A DNA stretch of 64,000 bases from CAZYPU01 sp964649665 (GCA_964649665.1 CAZYPU010000002.1:6429-70428), one strand, 5' to 3'. Counted from the stretch's first letter, positions 48,900 to 57,037 are shown. Notes: generated from the letters alone by a model not told the origin. Translations and numbers: made by a program.

Positions 48900-49082
48900 A
48901 TGGCAAAGATTACAATCGATAAAAGCCTTTGCACCGGTTGCGGGCTCTGCTCTTCATTGTGTCCGGAGGTCTTTGAAATCGCGAATGACAATATCGCGAA
49001 AGTTAAAGGCGATTCGTGCGGAGATCATGATATAAACGAGATTGCTTCACAGTGCCCGGTTGAAGCGATAAAAGTGGGATAG
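48900..49082 (+). CDS. [4Fe-4S] ferredoxin
   Basis: A 60-residue single-cluster ferredoxin. Ligands are C11, C14 and C17 (LCTGCGLC) and the distal Cys in QCPVEAI; two further cysteines (C21 and C40) resemble the disulfide pair of Pyrococcus-type ferredoxins. AAAGGAGGTGA gives an ideal ribosome-binding site. It starts one base inside the TAA of an 18-codon upstream frame, probably coincidental. It is a plausible low-potential electron carrier for the Etf system 6 kb downstream. Confidence 0.9.
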   Translation: MAKITIDKSLCTGCGLCSSLCPEVFEIANDNIAKVKGDSCGDHDINEIASQCPVEAIKVG

Positions 49083-49083
49083 G

Positions 49084-49860
49084 ATGCAAACCGTTCAGTT
49101 TAGAAAAGCCGCTGTAGGCGCCGTGCTTAAGGCCGGCAGATATATCAAGAAGAATATCGGCAGGGTAAAGCAGGTGCGCTATAAGAGCGAAATCAACATT
49201 GTAACCGAGGTTGACAGGAAATCGGAAGATATAATCGTCGGCGCGATAGGCAAATCCTTTCCGCGCCACGATTTTCTTGGCGAAGAGGGAGGGCATAAAG
49301 GGAAAAAGTCGGACTTCAAGTGGATTATCGACCCGTTGGACGGCACGACGAATTTCCTGCATACCTTTCCGTTTTTCTGCGTATCCATAGCCCTGGCGCA
49401 CAAGGGCGATATCCTACTCGGCGTCGTATACGATCCTACCAGGGACGAACTTTTTTACGCGGAAAAGGAGAAAGGCGCGTTTCTGGACGGGAAACGTATA
49501 CGGGTGTCTAAAATAAGGGATATCGATAAAGCCATCGTGGCCACGGGGTTCGCTTACAACGTGAGGAAATCCGGAAAGACAAACATTCGCAATTTCACCA
49601 GACTCCTTAAGACCGCTCAGGCGGTAAGAAGGGCCGGCTCGGCGGCGCTTGATTTGTGCTATGTTGCCTGCGGGCGTTTTGACGGTTTCTGGGAGTATTA
49701 CCTTCACGCCTGGGATACAGCGGCGGCCGCAAGAATAATCGAAGAAGCCGGCGGGAAAATTACAAAGTTAGACGGAGAAAAATTTAGTATTTACGACAAA
49801 GAAATGCTCGCCTCAAATTCCAAAATTCACGCCCAAATGATTCGGGCCCTGTCGGGTTAG
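49084..49860 (+). CDS. suhB: Inositol monophosphatase family protein
   Basis: A 258-residue Mg-dependent sugar/inositol phosphatase. Metal motifs: E in FLGEEGG, DPLDGTTNF and the late WDTAAAARIIEEAGG. It could act on inositol-1-phosphate, fructose-1,6-bisphosphate or PAP; sequence does not decide. It begins one base after the ferredoxin stop and is probably cotranscribed with it. Confidence 0.88.
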   Translation: MQTVQFRKAAVGAVLKAGRYIKKNIGRVKQVRYKSEINIVTEVDRKSEDIIVGAIGKSFPRHDFLGEEGGHKGKKSDFKWIIDPLDGTTNFLHTFPFFCVSIALAHKGDILLGVVYDPTRDELFYAEKEKGAFLDGKRIRVSKIRDIDKAIVATGFAYNVRKSGKTNIRNFTRLLKTAQAVRRAGSAALDLCYVACGRFDGFWEYYLHAWDTAAAARIIEEAGGKITKLDGEKFSIYDKEMLASNSKIHAQMIRALSG

Positions 49861-49885
49861 TAATCAAAAAAGGTAGATAATCTGC

Positions 49886-49914
49886 TTGACAGCCATCCTT
49901 TTTCTTGTTATAAT
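49886..49914 (+). promoter_or_regulatory. Consensus promoter of the gene at 49936
   Basis: TTGACA (49886-49891), 17 bp, TATAAT (49909-49914), both perfect. A 15-nt leader carries AAAGGGAGA before the ATG. Confidence 0.85.
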
Positions 49915-49935
49915 TAAGCAACAAGAAAGGGAGAT

Positions 49936-50292
49936 ATGAAATACCGGACAGTTATCGAGATTATCACCGAAGCCAAAGACAAACATGAGGCGATGGACAT
50001 AGCGGGTGAGTACCTGAACGGCGGCATTGAAACCGGCGTGCGTATGAAATGCCGCACAGCGCTGTTTAGGCCATATATTTTGCTGCGCGCCGGATTTTTT
50101 TTCACCCTGGCGTGCGCATTACTCGGAACGGTATCTTTAAGGTATTTTAAGAATAGCGCCGGCGTATTCCGGGGTGCAAGCAATACAAGCGCCATCCAGC
50201 CGCCTTTGAAGACCTCGGAGGAAGCGGCGTTCAAGGGCAAGTGGCAGGAAGAAGGGACCAGGAAGGCCCTCGAGTATATAAAAAGCGAATAA
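49936..50292 (+). CDS. Hypothetical single-span membrane protein
   Basis: A 118-residue protein. The N-terminal 45 residues are a small soluble region (YRTVIEIITEAKDKHEAMDIAGEYL), followed by a hydrophobic span at about 48-68 (PYILLRAGFFFTLACALLG) and a polar C-terminal half. No motif I can name. It has a perfect consensus promoter and a good ribosome-binding site, so it is probably well expressed. Confidence 0.8.
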   Translation: MKYRTVIEIITEAKDKHEAMDIAGEYLNGGIETGVRMKCRTALFRPYILLRAGFFFTLACALLGTVSLRYFKNSAGVFRGASNTSAIQPPLKTSEEAAFKGKWQEEGTRKALEYIKSE

Positions 50293-50312
50293 AAAATAAA
50301 GTTAACCCATTC

Positions 50313-50364
50313 CGCTCTTTCTACTTCGGAGAAATTCTTCGCAGTAAGAAATGGCGGATTTTTT
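50313..50364 (+). terminator. Probable intrinsic terminator
   Basis: Imperfect stem: TTCCGC, TTTCTACTTCG and their partners CGCAGTAAGAAA, GCGGAT, followed by TTTTTT. It lies 20 bases after the stop of the preceding gene and just before the next promoter. Confidence 0.6.
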
Positions 50365-50365
50365 A

Positions 50366-50393
50366 TTGCAATATACGCGATTAGTGCTATAAT
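50366..50393 (+). promoter_or_regulatory. Promoter of the operon at 50535
   Basis: TTGCAA (50366-50371), 16 bp, TATAAT (50388-50393). The predicted start near 50400 gives a 135-nt leader containing two perfect hairpins. Confidence 0.75.
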
Positions 50394-50403
50394 AAATGAG
50401 CAC

Positions 50404-50484
50404 ATAACTTATGTCAGCCGTAGGCTGACATAAGTTATAGGTGCGAATTTACCCTTGACATTTTTTAGAAAAAATGTCAAGGGT
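50404..50484 (+). promoter_or_regulatory. Two perfect 16-bp hairpins in a 5' leader
   Basis: ATAACTTATGTCAGCC (50404-50419) pairs perfectly with 50423-50438 around GTA. ACCCTTGACATTTTTT (50451-50466) pairs perfectly with 50469-50484 around AG and is extended by CGAATT/AATTCG. The first begins about 4 nt from the predicted transcript 5' end. Neither is followed by a U-tract. Confidence 0.7.
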
Positions 50485-50534
50485 CCAATTCGATCGTTCA
50501 GAGTAGAAATCCAGGTCTCATCGGAGGTGGAATT

Positions 50535-50909
50535 ATGGGAGCGATTTTGAAAATATTCCTTAATTTTTTTGGAATCATATGGATTGCCTTTGGCACGCTT
50601 ATGATATTTGTGCCGGACATGGTAAAGAAAAACGTGTTTTTAAAATTGAAGGATGCCCCTTTTAAAAAACTGAGCGCGATTCCGCTGGTGATCGGCGTTC
50701 TATTCCTTCTCTCGGCTTCTTACTGCCGTTACAGGCTTTTTGTAATAGCGCTGGGAATGCTTGCGCTTCTTAAGGGTATAGCCCTCATTGTCTTTACGAA
50801 AAAAATGGAAAAACTTACCAACCGGCTTATCAAGGCAAACAATAACAGTTACAGGGCGCTCGGCGTCCTATATATCATAATCGGGGCTATCGTACTAAAG
50901 GGAATTTAG
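50535..50909 (+). CDS. Hypothetical small membrane protein, about four TM segments
   Basis: A 124-residue integral membrane protein: hydrophobic segments at about residues 5-26, 44-60, 65-85 and 105-123 with lysines between them. No family recognised with confidence. TCGGAGGTGG precedes the ATG. It is cotranscribed with the flavoprotein gene 16 bases downstream. Confidence 0.8.
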   Translation: MGAILKIFLNFFGIIWIAFGTLMIFVPDMVKKNVFLKLKDAPFKKLSAIPLVIGVLFLLSASYCRYRLFVIALGMLALLKGIALIVFTKKMEKLTNRLIKANNNSYRALGVLYIIIGAIVLKGI

Positions 50910-50925
50910 CCGGTATCCGGTATTA

Positions 50926-52365
50926 ATGCTCGTCAAAGACGACCCGCAAAGTTTTCGGTCCTATCTCGAAGATTCTTCAAATCTGAAAGGCGGCCACGCG
51001 GATAAAGTAATTATCCCGCAAAGCGCCGCGGAAATCCCCTCAATACTAAAAGAAGCAAACTCAAGGAAAATACCCGTTACGATCTCAGGCGCCGGTACGG
51101 GCCAGGCGGGCGGAAGGATTCCTTTCGGGGGACTGGTCCTATCCACAGAAAAACTGGACGGGATAAAAGAAATCGTAAAATCGAATGAAGGCGGCTACGT
51201 CATAGCCGAGCCGGGCGTTTTAATTGGGGATTTGAAGGGCGCTTGTGAAAAAGAGGGTCTCTTTTACACGTACGACCCGACAGAGCAGACAGCGTTTATA
51301 GGGGGCACAATAGCGACGAACGCCTCCGGCGCAAGGTCTTTCCGGTACGGTCCCACGAGAAAATATGTCCGGCGCCTCACGGTTATTTTAGCGGACGGGT
51401 CCTGCCTTTCCCTGAGGAGGGGGGACGTTAGGGCAAAACGGCGGGTAATGGAATTTGAATCGGGCGGAAAGCATTACAGGATCAACCTGCCGTCTTATAA
51501 AATGCCCGAGACAAAAAATTCAGCCGGGTATTATGCGGAAGACAACATGGACCTTGTGGATCTTTTCGTGGGGCAGGAGGGCACGCTCGGCGTCATAACG
51601 GAGGCGCGCCTTGGGCTGCTCGGGAAACCGCCCGCGCTTTTCAGTTGTTTCGCGTTTTTCTCCGACAGGCAGGATGCATGGGATTTTGCCCATAGCGCGC
51701 GAGCCGCCGCGCCGGTCTCAATCGAATACTTTGACGGAAATTGCCTGGAGCTTTTACGTACGAAATACGCGAATGTGCCCGGCGCCTCGGTTGCGGCCGT
51801 ATTCTTCGAGGATGAAATAATCGAAGGCGAGGACGCGGTATTGGCGAAGTGGGAGAAACTTTTGTCAAAGCACGGCACATCGCCGGACAGTACCTGGGTC
51901 GCCATGAGCGAAAAAGGCCGCCGCGAATTTTTGGAAAAGAGGCGCTTTATTCCGGAACAGATGAGTGAGATGGCGAAGCGCTCGGGATTTCCCAAAGTGA
52001 GCACGGACCTTGCCGTTAGGCGCGCTAAAAATGAGATTATGCTGCGGTTCTACGACGACAAACTTAAAAAAAGCGGTCTCCGATTTTTCATATTTGGCCA
52101 CATAGGTAATGCGCACCTGCACGTAAATATGCTTCCTTCCGGCAGGGCCGATTACGAGAAAGCCGGGAAACTCCGGCTCGAATTCGTAAAAAAATCCATT
52201 TCGTTGGGGGGAACGGTTTCGGCGGAACACGGTATCGGCAAGTCAAAACGCGGATTTCTTAAGTTGCTATACGGCGAAAAGGGCGTCCGGGAAATGCTGG
52301 AGGTAAAAAAAGCGCTTGATCCAAATTTGATTCTGGGAAGGGGCAATATCTTTGAGGTGCGCTAA
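50926..52365 (+). CDS. GlcD/D-lactate dehydrogenase-type FAD flavoprotein
   Basis: A 479-residue FAD-linked oxidoreductase. The N-terminal FAD_binding_4 region has VTISGAGTGQAGGRIPFGG, EPGV, GGTIATNASGARSFRYGPTRKYV and FVGQEGTLGVIT. The C-terminal FAD-oxidase domain has FGHIGNAHLHVN (metal-binding His pair), VSAEHGIGKSKRGF and ALDPNLILGRGNIF. Substrate is a 2-hydroxy acid such as lactate or glycolate. An Etf pair with ferredoxin domain lies 2-4 kb downstream, so an electron-confurcating LctBCD-like complex is conceivable. No good ribosome-binding site is seen. Confidence 0.87.
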   Translation: MLVKDDPQSFRSYLEDSSNLKGGHADKVIIPQSAAEIPSILKEANSRKIPVTISGAGTGQAGGRIPFGGLVLSTEKLDGIKEIVKSNEGGYVIAEPGVLIGDLKGACEKEGLFYTYDPTEQTAFIGGTIATNASGARSFRYGPTRKYVRRLTVILADGSCLSLRRGDVRAKRRVMEFESGGKHYRINLPSYKMPETKNSAGYYAEDNMDLVDLFVGQEGTLGVITEARLGLLGKPPALFSCFAFFSDRQDAWDFAHSARAAAPVSIEYFDGNCLELLRTKYANVPGASVAAVFFEDEIIEGEDAVLAKWEKLLSKHGTSPDSTWVAMSEKGRREFLEKRRFIPEQMSEMAKRSGFPKVSTDLAVRRAKNEIMLRFYDDKLKKSGLRFFIFGHIGNAHLHVNMLPSGRADYEKAGKLRLEFVKKSISLGGTVSAEHGIGKSKRGFLKLLYGEKGVREMLEVKKALDPNLILGRGNIFEVR

Positions 52366-52503
52366 ATGACCGCCATCTGTCAGCGGGTGCCAGCTGCCGA
52401 AACGATTACACGCGTAACGCCAAAAGAGTTTTTGCGCTATAGGTAAGAAAACATATGGGTAAAATAACTGTGTTATATGACAATATTGAAGGTGATAAAC
52501 GGT
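52366..52503. other. Intergenic region between convergent genes
   Basis: 138 bases with no gene. The first 40 (CTGTCAGCGGGTGCCAGCTG) resemble one arm of the copy-6 hairpin repeat and may be a remnant. No clear terminator was found. Confidence 0.4.
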
Positions 52504-53319
52504 TCACTCAGTGTATTCCACATTCTTAAGCGTTGCTGTAACCTCGCCGATCCAGGGTATTTCCAGGACCTTAAGTACCATAAAGAGGCCGAGGCGCCTT
52601 TTATCGGCTGAGATATAGCCGCGCGCCGTTGCCCTTTTTTGCCTTTTTCCTTTAAGCTTGATATAGGGCTCAACGAGGAAGGCGCTGAAGTCCCCCAGTC
52701 CGGAAAGCCCTACATTGGCCATCTTCACGATGTTGGCGACTATTTCATAGTTGTTCTCGCATAGATTTACGGCTATTTTCACCCTATCGCCGGCTTCTAG
52801 CGGTATCGTCCTGAAGAAATAAGCCGCGCATACCGGATCGCGGACGTTTCTTAGCGTAGGGCAGGTCTTCACACTGCCGTCGGTAAGGTTTCGGTATATC
52901 GCCAGATTTTTTTTGTCATCGTAATCCACAACAAGATTTTTTCTGTAGCTGCCCTCCCTTATCACGGCTTCGTACCGGCGACTTATCAGGTTATTCTTAT
53001 CCATATAACTCGTAAAGGTGTCCTCGACCTTGAAGAGTTTCGAAAGGAATTTGTTGGTCCGCGCCCGGATAACTATTTTATAGACCTCGTGGCCGTTAAG
53101 AGTGGTGAGCTCCTCCAGGGTCACGGTAGCGGTGCCCACGGGGATTCTTTTCCACGCGGCGAGATAGGTGAATCTTTCGCCGACTGTGAAGAGAGAAGCG
53201 GGCTTGACGATTTCCTGCGAAACCGGCAGGCACGCTTCTCTATGGCGTATCCTGGCCGTCCTTGCGCATCCGGCAGTGAAAATAGCCAACACCAATATTG
53301 CGAATATCCGCTTTTTCAT
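52504..53319 (-). CDS. DUF3108 family lipoprotein
   Basis: A 271-residue exported lipoprotein on the minus strand: MKKRIFAILVLAIFTAGC with the lipobox Cys, so it should be lipidated. The mature part matches DUF3108, a beta-rich envelope domain (FTVGERFTYLAAWKRIPVGTATVTL, YKIVIRARTN, DTFTSYMD, ILVDYD-like strands, DPVCAAYFFR). A longer frame exists upstream, but ATG at 53319 starts the signal peptide and lies 8 nt after a -10 box. It faces the flavoprotein gene tail to tail. Confidence 0.78.
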   Translation of the reverse strand: MKKRIFAILVLAIFTAGCARTARIRHREACLPVSQEIVKPASLFTVGERFTYLAAWKRIPVGTATVTLEELTTLNGHEVYKIVIRARTNKFLSKLFKVEDTFTSYMDKNNLISRRYEAVIREGSYRKNLVVDYDDKKNLAIYRNLTDGSVKTCPTLRNVRDPVCAAYFFRTIPLEAGDRVKIAVNLCENNYEIVANIVKMANVGLSGLGDFSAFLVEPYIKLKGKRQKRATARGYISADKRRLGLFMVLKVLEIPWIGEVTATLKNVEYTE

Positions 53320-53327
53320 TGCGCTAT

Positions 53328-53356
53328 ATCTTACCTGATAAACGCGCTGTTGTAAA
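53328..53356 (-). promoter_or_regulatory. Promoter of the DUF3108 gene (leaderless type)
   Basis: On the minus strand: TTTACA (53356-53351), 17 bp, TAAGAT (53333-53328), then 8 nt to the ATG. No Shine-Dalgarno site fits. Confidence 0.6.
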
Positions 53357-53396
53357 CTAGAAAAAAACGGGAAAACGGGAAAAAAACGGGACCCCC

Positions 53397-53425
53397 TTGA
53401 CAAAGGGCAGTTTATGCCCTATAAT
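53397..53425 (+). promoter_or_regulatory. Promoter of the acyl-CoA dehydrogenase-Etf operon with spacer palindrome
   Basis: TTGACA (53397-53402), 17 bp, TATAAT (53420-53425), both perfect. The spacer is itself a dyad: AGGGCA (53404-53409) and TGCCCT (53415-53420), a likely repressor-binding site. The leader carries AAGGAGG before the ATG at 53465. Confidence 0.85.
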
Positions 53426-53464
53426 TACGGGTCTATATTAACACAGGCGACAAGGAGGTAAAAA

Positions 53465-54616
53465 ATGGATGTTCTGTTTACCGAAGAACAGAAGATGATA
53501 CGGGATTTGTGCCGCCAGATTGCGCGGGAGAAAATAAAACCCGTAGCGGCCGAGTACGATGAAAAGGAAGAGTTCCCCTGGCCTATAGTGAAAATACTCG
53601 CTGATTCCGATATATTCGGTGTCTACATAGCGGAGGAATATGGCGGAATGGGGGGCGGCGTTTTTGAGATGGCCCTTGCCACCGAGGAACTTTCATGGGG
53701 CTGCGGCGGCATAGCGCTCGCTTTCGCGGCGACAGGGCTCGGGACATTTCCGATCATCCTTTTTGGAAACGACGAGCAGAAAAAGAAATACCTGCCGAAA
53801 ATAGCCAAGGGGACAATAGCGGCTTTCTGTATTACCGAAGCTGAAGCCGGTTCGGACGCCGGTTCCATAAAGACCACGGCCGTAAAAAACGGCGATCATT
53901 ATGTTCTTAACGGCACAAAACAGTGGATTACAAACGGGGGAGAAGCCGATATTTATACCGTCATAGCCATGACGCATAAATCAAAGGGCGCCAGGGGAGC
54001 TTCGGCTTTTATAGTCGAAAAAGGGACAAAAGGCCTTGAGTTCGGTAAAAAGGAAAAAAAGCTTGGCATAAGGGGTTCCGCCACCAGGGAAGTTATCTTT
54101 ACCGACTGTAGGGTCCCCAAGGAAAATCTTTTGTCGAAAGAGGGCATGGGATTTATCGTTGCAATGAAGACGTTTGATTATTCGCGCCCGGGCGTTGCCG
54201 CCCAGGCGGTCGGCATCGCGCAGAGGGCCCTCGATGAATCCGTAGAATATGCCCACCAGCGAAAACAGTTTGGACAGCTCATATCCAGCTTCCAGGGCCT
54301 GCAGTTCATGCTTGCCGACATGTCCATACAGGTTGAAGCGTCAAGGGCAATGGTTTACCGCGCGGCCAAAATAGTCGACTCGGGAGAAAAAAATATAGCG
54401 AAACTTTCCGCCATAGCCAAAACTTTCGCCTCGGACGTGGCGATGAAAGTTACAACGGATGCCGTCCAGATTTTTGGCGGATACGGATACATGAGGGAGT
54501 ATCCCGTTGAAAAACTTATGAGGGATGCCAAGATTACGCAGATTTACGAAGGCACTAACCAGATCCAGCGCGGAGTTATCGCGGCAAGCTTGATTAAGGA
54601 GCTGAAGAAGAAATAG
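53465..54616 (+). CDS. Acyl-CoA dehydrogenase
   Basis: FAD-dependent dehydrogenase of 383 residues. CITEAEAGSDAGSIKT and WITNGGEADIYTV bind FAD and acyl chain, RKQFGQLISSFQGLQF and QIFGGYGYMREYP are conserved, and the catalytic base is E362 in IYEGTNQIQR, the position used by short/medium-chain enzymes. etfB and etfA follow, so electrons pass to or from this Etf. The same set occurs in butyryl-CoA and caffeyl-CoA reductase complexes; the acyl substrate is not known. Confidence 0.93.
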   Translation: MDVLFTEEQKMIRDLCRQIAREKIKPVAAEYDEKEEFPWPIVKILADSDIFGVYIAEEYGGMGGGVFEMALATEELSWGCGGIALAFAATGLGTFPIILFGNDEQKKKYLPKIAKGTIAAFCITEAEAGSDAGSIKTTAVKNGDHYVLNGTKQWITNGGEADIYTVIAMTHKSKGARGASAFIVEKGTKGLEFGKKEKKLGIRGSATREVIFTDCRVPKENLLSKEGMGFIVAMKTFDYSRPGVAAQAVGIAQRALDESVEYAHQRKQFGQLISSFQGLQFMLADMSIQVEASRAMVYRAAKIVDSGEKNIAKLSAIAKTFASDVAMKVTTDAVQIFGGYGYMREYPVEKLMRDAKITQIYEGTNQIQRGVIAASLIKELKKK

Positions 54617-54638
54617 GAATGAGGCGCCTCAGAGAATC

Positions 54639-55418
54639 ATGAACGTAATTGTCTGCATAAAACAGGTTCCGAACACCACCCAGGTCCGAATAAATCCCGA
54701 GACGAATACGCTTATACGCGAAGGGGTCGAATCGATTATAAACCCCTTCGACATGTACGCCATAGAAGAGGGCATAAGGCTTAAGGAAAAGTTGGGCGGA
54801 AAACTTACGGTTATAAGCATGGGGCCGCCCCAGGCGGAAGAGGCCTTAAGGGAAGCCATTTCTATGGGATGCGACGAGGGAGCGCTTGTTACCGACAGGG
54901 CTTTCGCGGGAAGCGATACGTGGGCCACCAGCTATGTGCTGTCGCAGGCCGTGAAAAAAATAGGCGATTTCAGCGTTATACTTTGCGGAAAACAGGCATC
55001 CGACGGCGATACGGCGCAGGTAGGCCCCGGAATTTCCACGCATCTGAATATACCCCAGGTTACGTATGTGAAGAAAATAGAATCCATTGAAGAGAAGAGG
55101 GCTCGTGTCGAAAGGATGACGGAGGAAGGGTTCGAAATAATAGAGACGCCCATCCCGTGCCTTCTAACCGTTGTAAAAGAAATCAACGAACCGCGCCTCC
55201 CGTCGCTTAAGGGCAAGATGCGGGCCAAAAAGGCGGAGATTAAAAAAATGACAGCGGAAGATTTAAGCTGTGATTTCGACAAGATAGGCCTTGACGGCTC
55301 GCCGACGCGCGTTGTGAAAATTTTTACGCCCCCGCCGCGCAAGGGCGGGGTGATTCTTAAGGGTGATACCGGTGAAATTGTAGAGAAGCTTGTCGGGGAA
55401 CTGAGGCAGGAAATTTGA
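54639..55418 (+). CDS. etfB: Electron transfer flavoprotein, beta subunit
   Basis: A 259-residue EtfB/FixA: CIKQVPNT start, NPFDMYAIEEGIRLKE, VTDRAFAGSDTWATSYVLSQAV and CGKQASDGDTAQVGPGISTHL. The DRAFAGSDTWATSY element resembles clostridial, NAD-binding bifurcating EtfB proteins. It lies 22 bases after the dehydrogenase gene. A GC-rich palindrome separates it from etfA. Confidence 0.93.
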   Translation: MNVIVCIKQVPNTTQVRINPETNTLIREGVESIINPFDMYAIEEGIRLKEKLGGKLTVISMGPPQAEEALREAISMGCDEGALVTDRAFAGSDTWATSYVLSQAVKKIGDFSVILCGKQASDGDTAQVGPGISTHLNIPQVTYVKKIESIEEKRARVERMTEEGFEIIETPIPCLLTVVKEINEPRLPSLKGKMRAKKAEIKKMTAEDLSCDFDKIGLDGSPTRVVKIFTPPPRKGGVILKGDTGEIVEKLVGELRQEI

Positions 55419-55480
55419 GACCCCACGCCGGAGTTTATCCCAAGCGGCAGCGAAGGGGCGCGGGGAATACGCGGAGAATA

Positions 55481-55520
55481 CTGCGGGCGCCTGCCTGCCG
55501 GCAGGCAGGTAAGCCCGCAG
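55481..55520. repeat. CCTGCCTGCCGGCAGGCAGG palindrome
   Basis: A perfect 20-bp palindrome (55490-55509) flanked by pairing CTGCGGGC and GCCCGCAG. It lies in the 114-base etfB-etfA gap with no U-tract, so it is more likely a dispersed repeat than a terminator. Confidence 0.7.
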
Positions 55521-55532
55521 AGGAACGAATAT

Positions 55533-56735
55533 ATGCCTGAAAAAAAGATAAAGATTCTGGAAGAAGTGTGTGTGGGCTGCGGCCTTTGTGTTAAGGCATG
55601 TCCGTTTGCGGCCATCAGCATGAAGGATAAGAAGGCCGTTATTGATTATGATAAGTGCAACCTCTGCGGCGCCTGCGTTGAGCCGTGTAAATTCAACGCC
55701 ATAGAGCTTGAAACCCTCGAAAAAAAATACGATCACACCTCATACAAGGATGTCTGGGTTTTCTGCGAACAGAAAAAAGGCGCGGTCCAATCGGTAGCGT
55801 ATGAACTTCTCGGTGAAGGCAGGAAGCTCGCCTCCAAGCTCGGCTGCAAATTATGCGCCGTACTTTTGGGTGAAGGCGTAAAAGATAAGGCTAAGGACCT
55901 TTTCGAAAGAGGCGCGGATATTATTTATCTTGTAGATTCCCCGCATTTAAAATATTACCAGGACGATCCTTATTCAAAAGTACTCACAGAACTTATAAAC
56001 GAATTTAAACCGGAGGCTCTTCTCTCCGGCGCTACAACAATCGGAAGAAGCCTCATAGCCAGGGTCGCCATAAAAATAAATACCGGCCTTACCGCCGACT
56101 GCACGGGGCTCGATATTGATCCCGAGAAAAGACTTCTCCTCCAGACGCGTCCGGCTTTTGGCGGAAACATAATGGCGACAATCGTAACCCCGAACCACCG
56201 GCCGCAGATGGCCACCGTAAGGCACAAGGTCATGCAGGAAGCGGCGGTTGAAAAGGGGCGAAAGGGCACGCTCATCGAAAAAGAATATAAAGACGAAACA
56301 CTATCGACAAGAACCAGTCTTATCGACATAGTCGAAGAGATGGAGGAGACGGTTAACCTCGCCGAAGCCGATATAATCGTATCAGGCGGAAGGGGAGTGG
56401 GGCGAGCGGAGAATTTCAGCATTATACGGGAACTCGCGCTTACAATCGGCGGCGCCGTCGGCGCCTCACGAAGCGCCGTTGACGCGGATTGGATACCGTA
56501 CTCCCACCAGGTAGGGCAGACAGGAAAAACCGTTTGCCCGAAAATCTACATCGCCTGCGGTATAAGCGGACAGATCCAGCATCTCATCGGCATGCAGTCC
56601 TCGAAAATCATCATAGCCATAAACAAAGATCCCGACGCGCCAATTTTCAAGGTCGCCACCTACGGCGTAGTAGGTGACCTCTTCCAGGTTGTCCCCGCCC
56701 TTACGAAAAAATTCAAGCAGGTACTCCGCAAGTAA
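55533..56735 (+). CDS. etfA: Electron transfer flavoprotein alpha subunit with N-terminal ferredoxin domain
   Basis: A 400-residue EtfA. The first ~60 residues are a two-cluster ferredoxin domain: C13, C16, C19, C23 and C42, C45, C48, C52. The rest is a standard EtfA with the FAD-binding C-terminus (GGRGVGRAENFSII, ADWIPYSHQVGQTGKTV, YIACGISGQIQHLIGM, INKDPDAPIF). EtfA proteins with this extension occur in electron-bifurcating complexes such as CarE and LctC of Acetobacterium. It implies direct electron exchange with ferredoxin. The stop codon lies at the left edge of a hairpin repeat. Confidence 0.93.
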   Translation: MPEKKIKILEEVCVGCGLCVKACPFAAISMKDKKAVIDYDKCNLCGACVEPCKFNAIELETLEKKYDHTSYKDVWVFCEQKKGAVQSVAYELLGEGRKLASKLGCKLCAVLLGEGVKDKAKDLFERGADIIYLVDSPHLKYYQDDPYSKVLTELINEFKPEALLSGATTIGRSLIARVAIKINTGLTADCTGLDIDPEKRLLLQTRPAFGGNIMATIVTPNHRPQMATVRHKVMQEAAVEKGRKGTLIEKEYKDETLSTRTSLIDIVEEMEETVNLAEADIIVSGGRGVGRAENFSIIRELALTIGGAVGASRSAVDADWIPYSHQVGQTGKTVCPKIYIACGISGQIQHLIGMQSSKIIIAINKDPDAPIFKVATYGVVGDLFQVVPALTKKFKQVLRK

Positions 56736-56940
56736 GAAGTAAACCGGGATCCTGTCCGCAGGTGTCAGCTGTCAGCGGGCGCCCTTCCGGCGAATTTTGT
56801 GGCTCGCTGCAATTGGTGTGGGGAAGCTTTCACCACTCAATTGCGACGCTCACGCACAAAATTTTTCGCCTCCAGGGCATCCCGCCGACAGCTGCCACCA
56901 AAATTTGTAATCCCGGTTTACTTCTTAAATGCTCCGCAAG
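56724..56940. mobile_element. Long-hairpin repeat, copy 6, MITE-like
   Basis: Perfect 18-bp terminal inverted repeats TAAGAAGTAAACCGGGAT (56733-56750) and complement (56910-56927). Internal arms pair through CAGCTGTC, CGGCGAATTTT and AAAATTTTTCGCCTC. Direct repeats CTCCGCAAG flank it (56724-56732, 56932-56940), as expected of a target duplication, though four bases intervene on the right. No transposase is encoded. The right-arm core is identical to copy 3. It includes the etfA stop codon. Confidence 0.7.
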
Positions 56941-56960
56941 AAGAAAGAAACTATTTGTCC

Positions 56961-56989
56961 TTGACAACTGCAACAAAATCAGGTATACT
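56961..56989 (+). promoter_or_regulatory. Promoter of the MerR-like gene and smc
   Basis: TTGACA (56961-56966), 17 bp, TATACT (56984-56989). The leader runs to ATG 57038 with AAAGGTGA as ribosome-binding site. Confidence 0.82.
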
Positions 56990-57037
56990 TGCAGTGAGTT
57001 ATAGAAAGATATACAAACATATATAAAGGTGATGTTT

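Noticed and set aside
48844..48900. 18-codon frame ending at the ferredoxin start (TAATG overlap)
   Set aside because: No ribosome-binding site of its own and the peptide is not recognisable; the overlap follows from the AAAGGAGGTGAAATAATGG start region.
55419..55532. Small gene between etfB and etfA
   Set aside because: The gap holds only GC-rich palindromic sequence with no start and ribosome-binding site.
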